From Paraburkholderia phenazinium (GTDB lineage Bacteria > Pseudomonadota > Gammaproteobacteria > Burkholderiales > Burkholderiaceae), in NCBI RefSeq assembly GCF_900142845.1, contig NZ_FSRU01000002.1, positions 2,728,001 through 2,792,000 of the forward strand: a stretch of DNA of 64,000 bases. The letters run 5' to 3'. Position 1 is the stretch's first letter. Each line of letters opens with the position of its first letter. This document shows positions 58,890 through 64,000 of this stretch, piece after piece. The notes beneath the pieces are model-generated. The model was not told where the DNA came from. It was given only the letters and a program-made list of their open reading frames with translations, and did no database searches. Both the position numbers and the translations under genes were made by a program.

Positions 58890-61445
58890 TCAGTCCAGCG
58901 GCCAGGTTTCGCGGCTCACTGCTCTTACCGCCTGCGCCGACTCCAGCGCCAGGACATCCTGGGCACGTTGTTGGCATAGCTGATAATTGAGGTTGCGCAC
59001 TCGCGCTTTGATGCCCGGCACCGACACCGGGTCCACCGACAGCTCGGTCACGCCCAGGCCGACGAGCAGCGGCACGGCCAGCGGATCGCCCGCCAGTGCC
59101 CCGCACACGCCCACCCATTTGCCATGCCTGTTCGCGCCCTGCACGGTCGCTGCAATCAGGCGCAGCACCGCCGGATGCAGACCGTCGGCTTGCGCGGCGA
59201 GGTCGGCCTGGCAGCGGTCCATCGCCAGCGTGTATTGCGTCAGATCGTTGGTGCCGATCGAGAGGAAGTCCGCGTACTGCGACAGTTGATCGGCCAGCAA
59301 CGCCGCCGACGGCACTTCGATCATCACGCCGACTTCGATCGGATCGGTGCGGCCCATCTCGCGGGCGAATTCGTCGATGCGCTTGCGCAAGCGGATCAGT
59401 TCGCCGGCGTCCGTCACCATCGGCAGCAGGATGCGCACAGCGCCGAGCGGTTGCACCGCCAGCAGGCCGCGTAACTGGTCGTCGAGCAGGTCCGGGCGGA
59501 CTTGCGCCAGACGGATGCCGCGCAGGCCGAGCGCGGGGTTCGGCTCGGGCGGCAGCGTCAGATAATCGACTTCCTTGTCCGCGCCGACATCCAGCGTGCG
59601 GATGATCGCGGTACGGCCGGCGAGCGCATCGACGATCGACTGATAGCTTTGGCGATGCTCGTCGGTGGTCGGAGCCGAGGCGCGGTGGATGAACAGCAGT
59701 TCGGTGCGCAGCAGACCAACCGCATCCGCGCCGTTCTCGACCGCCGTCCTCGCGTCGTCCAGCGTGGCGATGTTCGCCGCCACTTCGACCGCGTGGCCGT
59801 CCGCCGTCGCGGCTGCCTGTTGCGAGGTGCGGCGGTTCGCTTCGCGCACGCCGGCAAGCCGTGTGCGTTCGACGCGGGCGCGCTCTACGTCCAGCGCCGT
59901 CGGCGCAAATTCGATTCGCCCGGCAGACGCATCGACCACGACTTCGGTGCCTTCGGGAATCGCATGCAGGGCGTCGCCCACGGCTACCAGCGCCGGAATG
60001 CCGCTCTGCCGCGCGAGAATCGCCGCGTGCGAGGTCGCGCCGCCACGGGCCATCACCAGTGCCGTGACATGCGTACGGTCCAGCGACGACAGATCGGAAG
60101 GCGTGAACTCTTCGGCCACCAGCACGGCTTCGTTCGGCAGCGTCCGCGCCGCGTTGTTCGAATAGCCGAGCGCGCGCAGCACGCGCTTTTCCAGATCGCG
60201 CAGATCCGCGGCCCGTTCGGCGAGCAGCGCGTCGTCGACTTTCGTCAGGACTGCGATCTGTGCGCGGATCGACTGGCGCCATGCAAAGCCGGCGCTCTTT
60301 CCAAGGCTGATCTGATCGCGTGCCGCGTCGAGCAGCGTCGGATCTTCAAGCAAGACGCGGTGGACCGCGAAAATGCCCGCCTCGCCATGCGCGCCGCGTT
60401 GCGAGGCGTCGCGCACTGTTGTGTTCAGTTCGGCGTCGACGGTGGCAAGCGCCTTGTCGAGCAGACGGCTTTCCGCCGCCGACGTGCCGCTTGCCGTCTC
60501 GGGTGGATCGAGATCCGCATCGTCCCAGCGCACCAGCTTGCCGACCGCGATGCCAGGCGCCGCGCAAACGCCCGCGAGCGTATTGGGCGCGAGCGGCGCA
60601 CCGCCTGTCTGGGCCATCAGAGGCGCCGGCGAACTTTGCCGGGCCGGCTTTTCTTCGACTTCGCCATGCGCTTCGCGCAGCAACTCATGCGCGACCGCTT
60701 CGACCGCGGCAGCCGCTTGCGGACCGACGCCGAGAATTTCGACCGTCGCACCTTCGCCCGCGCCGAGGCCGAGCAGACCCACGACGCTTTCGACCGGCGC
60801 CTTACGGCCGTCGTAGCGCACTTCAACGCGTGCATCGAGACCGCGCGCCGCTTCACGCGCACGAGCCGCGGGACGCGCATGCAAACCGCCGGCGTGACCG
60901 AGCGTCACCGTCTGGCGCGCCTCTTCCGTCACATGAGTCGCCTGGCGCGAGGCTTCCGCCGCCGCGCCGCCTCGCTCGCGCAGCACCAGCAACGGCGTTT
61001 TACCCGCCTTCAGCATGCCGCCTTCCGCGCGCTCGACGATCTCGAACGCATCCGAGTTCGCAATCGCAATCACCGACACCAGGCTCGGCGCGTTGCACGC
61101 CACCAGATCCTGATCGAACTCGATCAACAGATCGCCAGTGCGCACCTGGGCGCCCTGCGCGACCTTCGGCGTAAAGCCGCGGCCGTTCAGTTCGACCGTG
61201 TCGATACCGATGTGCAGCAGGATCTCCGCGCCCTCGGCCGTCGCCAGCGTCAGCGCATGACCGGTGCGCGCCAGATGCGTGACAACCCCGTCGCACGGCG
61301 CGACGAGTTTGCCCTCCAGCGGATCCACGCCAATCCCGTCGCCGAACATGCCGCCCGAAAACACAGGATCGGGCACGTTCGCGAGCGGCACGACCGGACC
61401 GGTCATGGGCGCGAGCAAAACAATATGGCCTTGGGAATGGCTCAT
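58890..61445 (-). CDS. nagF: EIIA-HPr-EI multiphosphoryl transfer protein
   Basis: An 851-residue three-domain fusion carrying phosphate from PEP to NagE. Domain 1 is EIIA(Glc/Nag)-type with the active His78 in ILLHIGID (residues about 8-155). Domain 2 is HPr with His189 in GGLHARPAA and Ser220 at the HPr Ser46 spacing. Domain 3 is Enzyme I (about 290-850) with the active-site HAAILAR His in GGATSHAAILAR, and the PEP-binding DVGADKEVDYL and TNDLTQYTLAMDR. GAGGAG precedes the ATG at 61445. It sits between the deaminase gene and nagE. Confidence 0.96.
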   Translation of the reverse strand: MSHSQGHIVLLAPMTGPVVPLANVPDPVFSGGMFGDGIGVDPLEGKLVAPCDGVVTHLARTGHALTLATAEGAEILLHIGIDTVELNGRGFTPKVAQGAQVRTGDLLIEFDQDLVACNAPSLVSVIAIANSDAFEIVERAEGGMLKAGKTPLLVLRERGGAAAEASRQATHVTEEARQTVTLGHAGGLHARPAARAREAARGLDARVEVRYDGRKAPVESVVGLLGLGAGEGATVEILGVGPQAAAAVEAVAHELLREAHGEVEEKPARQSSPAPLMAQTGGAPLAPNTLAGVCAAPGIAVGKLVRWDDADLDPPETASGTSAAESRLLDKALATVDAELNTTVRDASQRGAHGEAGIFAVHRVLLEDPTLLDAARDQISLGKSAGFAWRQSIRAQIAVLTKVDDALLAERAADLRDLEKRVLRALGYSNNAARTLPNEAVLVAEEFTPSDLSSLDRTHVTALVMARGGATSHAAILARQSGIPALVAVGDALHAIPEGTEVVVDASAGRIEFAPTALDVERARVERTRLAGVREANRRTSQQAAATADGHAVEVAANIATLDDARTAVENGADAVGLLRTELLFIHRASAPTTDEHRQSYQSIVDALAGRTAIIRTLDVGADKEVDYLTLPPEPNPALGLRGIRLAQVRPDLLDDQLRGLLAVQPLGAVRILLPMVTDAGELIRLRKRIDEFAREMGRTDPIEVGVMIEVPSAALLADQLSQYADFLSIGTNDLTQYTLAMDRCQADLAAQADGLHPAVLRLIAATVQGANRHGKWVGVCGALAGDPLAVPLLVGLGVTELSVDPVSVPGIKARVRNLNYQLCQQRAQDVLALESAQAVRAVSRETWPLD

Positions 61446-61484
61446 CAAGCGGGACTCCTCGACACGTCGCATCTGATTTCTCGA

Positions 61485-62501
61485 TCAGTGAGTTTCGGTG
61501 ACTTTATTCAGATGGCGCGGCGCATCGGGATTGCGTCCGCGTGCGGCGGCAAGACCCGCAGCCATCACGTAAAAGGAAAGAATGGCGGCGATCGGGTCGA
61601 GCGCCGCATGGGCCGTCGTCACGAGCGGCAAAGTGGCTTCCGGCACATCGGCCGGGGCGGCGAGCAGCACGCGTGCGCCGCGCGCCTGCATGTCGCGGGC
61701 AAGCTGGATCAGGCCGGCCTGCTCGGGGCCGCGCGGCGCGAACACCAGCAGCGGGTAGTCGCGATCGATCAACTCCATCGGACCATGGCGCACTTCGGCG
61801 CTTGAAAACGCCTCGGCCTGGATGCCCGAGGTTTCCTTGAGCTTAAGCGCCGCTTCCTGCGCGATCGCAAGACCGAGACCCCGGCCGATCACGATCATGC
61901 GTTCGACACCGCGCAATTCTTCAACGGCCTGGCTCCAGTCGAGCTGGCCGGCGCGCCGCAAGGCTTCGGGCAAGTCGCGCAGCGCAGCGAGCAACGCTTC
62001 GTCGCGCTGCCAGTGCGCCACCAGTTGCGCGGAGATCGACAGCATCGCGATATAGCTCTTGGTGGCCGCGACGCTCAATTCAGGACCGGCGACGAGCGGC
62101 AGGTGCCATTCGCACGCGTCGGACAGCGGCGATTGCGGCGCGTTCACGGCGGCCACGGCCAGGGCACCGGCCTCGCGCAACGCAACCATCGTGCCCACCA
62201 GATCCGGGCTCTTGCCGGACTGCGAGAACGCGACAGCCAACTGATCGCGCACTTGCAATGGCGCCTGCTGCAGCGTCGCCACGGACATCGGCAACGAAGC
62301 GACCGGCACGCCGATGCGGCTCATGGTAAGGCTTGCGAAATAACTGGCTGCGTGGTCCGAGCTACCGCGTGCCACGGTGAGCGCGACATGGCGCGGATGT
62401 TCAGCGAGCTTCCGCGCGAGCGCCTCGACGCGCGACGTATCGGCAAGCTGCGCGGCGACCACTTCGGCGGACGCCAGCGCTTCGTTAAGCATATTCGACA
62501 A
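61485..62501 (-). CDS. SIS-domain glucosamine-6-phosphate deaminase (NagB-II/AgaS type)
   Basis: A 338-residue protein of two SIS domains, like the isomerase half of GlmS but without the glutaminase. Motifs: ARGSSDHAASYF, AFSQSGKSPDLVG, VIGRGLGLAIAQEAALKLKET and SSAEVRHGPMELID. In this operon it converts GlcN-6-P to fructose-6-P and ammonia, replacing the NagB-I enzyme. The start is probably TTG 62501, 6 bases after GGAG, overlapping the nagA stop by 17 bases; ATG 62492 is a less well spaced alternative. Confidence 0.9.
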   Translation of the reverse strand: MSNMLNEALASAEVVAAQLADTSRVEALARKLAEHPRHVALTVARGSSDHAASYFASLTMSRIGVPVASLPMSVATLQQAPLQVRDQLAVAFSQSGKSPDLVGTMVALREAGALAVAAVNAPQSPLSDACEWHLPLVAGPELSVAATKSYIAMLSISAQLVAHWQRDEALLAALRDLPEALRRAGQLDWSQAVEELRGVERMIVIGRGLGLAIAQEAALKLKETSGIQAEAFSSAEVRHGPMELIDRDYPLLVFAPRGPEQAGLIQLARDMQARGARVLLAAPADVPEATLPLVTTAHAALDPIAAILSFYVMAAGLAAARGRNPDAPRHLNKVTETH

Positions 62502-63588
62502 TTGATTCTCCTTCGACGTAAGTCGCGGTCAGCGCCAGTTCACGATCGAACACGACGATATCGGCCCAGGCACCGCGCGCGATGCGGCCGCGGTCTTCGA
62601 TGCCAAGGTAGTCGGCGGCGTAGCGCGACAGACGGTTTGACACATCGGCCATAGGCAGGCCGATCGATACCAGATTGCGCAGCGCCTGATCCATCGTCAG
62701 GGTGCTGCCGGCGAGCGTGCCGTCGGCAAGACGGACGCCGCCCAGACACTTCGTGACATGCTGGCTGCCGAGACGGTACTCACCGTCCGGCATGCCGGTA
62801 GCGGAGGTGCTGTCGGTCACCACATACACACGCGGAATCGCCCGCATGGCGGCGCGAATCGCGCCAGGATGCACGTGCAGCAGATCGGGGATGATCTCCG
62901 CGAACTCGGCGTGCGCGAGCGCGGCGCCGACCATGCCGGGATTGCGGTGATGCAGCGGCGACATCGCGTTGAACAGGTGCGTAAAGCCGCACGCGCCGTG
63001 CTTGAGCGCGGCGACGGCATCGTCGTAGGTGCCGAGCGAATGGCCGAGCTGCACGCGCACGCCGCGCGCAGCGATTTCGGAAATGATGTCCATGTGGCCG
63101 GAGATTTCCGGCGCGATCGTGACCACGCGGATCGGCGCGATGGACAGATACTTCAGCACTTCATCGAGCACCGCCGACACCGCGGCGTCCGGCTGCGCAC
63201 CGAGCTTGCCGGGATTGATATACGGGCCTTCGAGGTGAACCCCCAGCACGCGCGAACCACCCGGCGTGCGCACCCGGGCGACGTCGCCGAGATTCGCGAC
63301 CACGTTCATCAGCTCTTCGCGCGGCGCGGTCATCGTGGTGGCGAGCAGGCTGGTGGTGCCGAAGCGGGCGTGCGTGCGCGTGATCGTCTCGATCGCGTTG
63401 CCCGCCTCCATGACGTCGGAGCCGCCGCCGCCGTGCACGTGCAGATCGATGAAGCCCGGCAGGATATAGGGCGCGTCGTTGGTGGACGGGTCGACCCGCT
63501 CGCCCGTGAGCGACGTGATGCGGCCGTTTTCGTATTCGAGCGTGCCGTAAATCCACCCATCGGTGGTGAGTATGTTTCCGGTCAGCAT
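62485..63588 (-). CDS. nagA: N-acetylglucosamine-6-phosphate deacetylase
   Basis: NagA removes acetate from GlcNAc-6-P. The 367-residue amidohydrolase has the metal HxH in LHVHGGGGSDVM, the LGVHLEGPYINPGK motif, GHSLGTYDDA, THLFNAMSPLHHRNPGMVG and the catalytic Asp in VTDSTSATGMPDG. It is transcribed upstream of the SIS deaminase and overlaps it by 17 bases. The downstream order deacetylase, deaminase, EI fusion, permease makes one catabolic operon. Confidence 0.96.
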   Translation of the reverse strand: MLTGNILTTDGWIYGTLEYENGRITSLTGERVDPSTNDAPYILPGFIDLHVHGGGGSDVMEAGNAIETITRTHARFGTTSLLATTMTAPREELMNVVANLGDVARVRTPGGSRVLGVHLEGPYINPGKLGAQPDAAVSAVLDEVLKYLSIAPIRVVTIAPEISGHMDIISEIAARGVRVQLGHSLGTYDDAVAALKHGACGFTHLFNAMSPLHHRNPGMVGAALAHAEFAEIIPDLLHVHPGAIRAAMRAIPRVYVVTDSTSATGMPDGEYRLGSQHVTKCLGGVRLADGTLAGSTLTMDQALRNLVSIGLPMADVSNRLSRYAADYLGIEDRGRIARGAWADIVVFDRELALTATYVEGESIVEYA

Positions 63589-63694
63589 GAGTCTCTCTGA
63601 TATTACGTAGTGCGATACGTTGCCAATTCGCGCTCTTCAGCCTTGCGCGAGGGTTGCGCCGATACTGCGCCGGTCCTGCGACGTTATTGCGCCC

Positions 63695-64000
63695 TCATTG
63701 GCGCAACTCGGCGACAAAGTCGTAGTAATCGTCCCGGCAGTAGGTGTCCGTCAATTCGATCGCGCGCTGATCGGCGCTATAGCCGATGCGCGTGATCACC
63801 AGCAGCGCCGAGCGCGGCTCGATGTCCATCAACGACGCAATCTCGCTCGTCGCATTGACGGCCCGAAAGTGCTGCAGCGCGCGCACCACCGCCATGCCGC
63901 GCTGTTCCAGATAGCTGTACAACGACACGCCGATGGCCTGCGGGTCGGGCACGATCGAGGCCGGCAACGCCGAATGCTCCACCGCCATCACGATGCCGTC
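63695..64000 (-). CDS. GntR-family regulator, C-terminal UTRA part (cut by window edge)
   Basis: Only the last 101 codons are inside the window; the frame runs off the right edge and the DNA-binding half is not visible. The visible part is the UTRA ligand domain (SLYSYLEQRG, ALQHFRAVNATSEIASLMDIEP, LLVITRIGYSADQRAIELTDTYCRDDYYDFVAEL), as in NagQ/NagR/DasR regulators that sense GlcN-6-P or GlcNAc-6-P. It precedes nagA by 106 bases on the same strand and most likely represses the nag operon. Confidence 0.88.
   Translation of the reverse strand, partial: DGIVMAVEHSALPASIVPDPQAIGVSLYSYLEQRGMAVVRALQHFRAVNATSEIASLMDIEPRSALLVITRIGYSADQRAIELTDTYCRDDYYDFVAELRQ

Overview
The window reads as a continuous piece of a high-GC betaproteobacterial chromosome of the Burkholderiaceae, most likely Paraburkholderia. 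This is judged from protein wording (UvrA, Prs, RpoN, RpoH, HisC and LeuA type 2 all look like Burkholderia-group proteins) and from gene order, for example ssb/MFS/uvrA, kdsD-kdsC-lptCAB-rpoN-hpf-ptsN-hprK-rapZ and mutM/TPR/lolB/ispE/tRNA-Gln/prs/rplY/pth. Coding density is high. One tRNA gene is present; I saw no rRNA, CRISPR array, prophage or intact insertion sequence.

Layout. 1-2.3 kb: end of a dipeptide ABC transporter operon (dppC fragment, dppD, dppF). 2.3-12.9 kb: accessory stretch with a small secreted PraB-like protein, a large lipoprotein, an unknown membrane-anchored protein, a DSD-motif glycosyltransferase-like protein, a porin/arylsulfatase/anaerobic sulfatase maturase cluster, and an AT-rich island with a probable IS630 transposase remnant. 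12.9-24.3 kb: ssb, an MFS pump, uvrA, a PerM-type permease, purU, a Nudix hydrolase, a LysE exporter, apt and a Kef-type antiporter. 24.5-33.9 kb: LPS precursor and transport genes (kdsD, kdsC, lptC, lptA, lptB) running into rpoN, hpf, ptsN, hprK, rapZ and a LON-domain protein. 33.9-46.3 kb: mutY and mutM on the minus strand, a TPR protein, lolB, ispE, tRNA-Gln, prs, rplY, pth, hisC, then ferredoxin, coaD and rsmD on minus, and ftsY. 46.4-53.4 kb: maiA, an FAH-family hydrolase, ybiB, leuA with a long leader, an NTF2-like protein and rpoH. 53.6-56.9 kb: cytochrome bd operon cydP-cydA-cydB-cydX. 57-64 kb: GlcNAc uptake and catabolism operon on minus (gntR fragment, nagA, SIS deaminase, EIIA-HPr-EI fusion, nagE).

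How genes work together. kdsD/kdsC make Kdo while lptA/B/C export the finished LPS. ptsN, hprK and rapZ form a phosphorylation and regulation block downstream of rpoN. The nag operon holds a complete PEP-to-sugar phosphorelay on two polypeptides plus the two enzymes that turn GlcNAc-6-phosphate into fructose-6-phosphate. The sulfatase and its radical-SAM maturase are a matched pair.

Most interesting observations: (1) a probable leucine attenuation leader for leuA, in which a TTGACA-N17-ATACAT promoter is followed almost at once by a 24-codon ORF with six Leu codons (four of them CTA) and by mutually exclusive hairpins; (2) a perfect CIRCE operator upstream of rpoH; (3) cydX, a 39-residue cytochrome bd subunit; (4) a NagE with a second IIB domain that has lost its phosphorylatable Cys; (5) an in-frame CAGGGG x6 repeat in leuA and a GTGAAG repeat at another gene's stop codon; (6) six CAATGC/GCATTG motifs in one intergenic region; (7) a strong promoter-like signal inside ispE.
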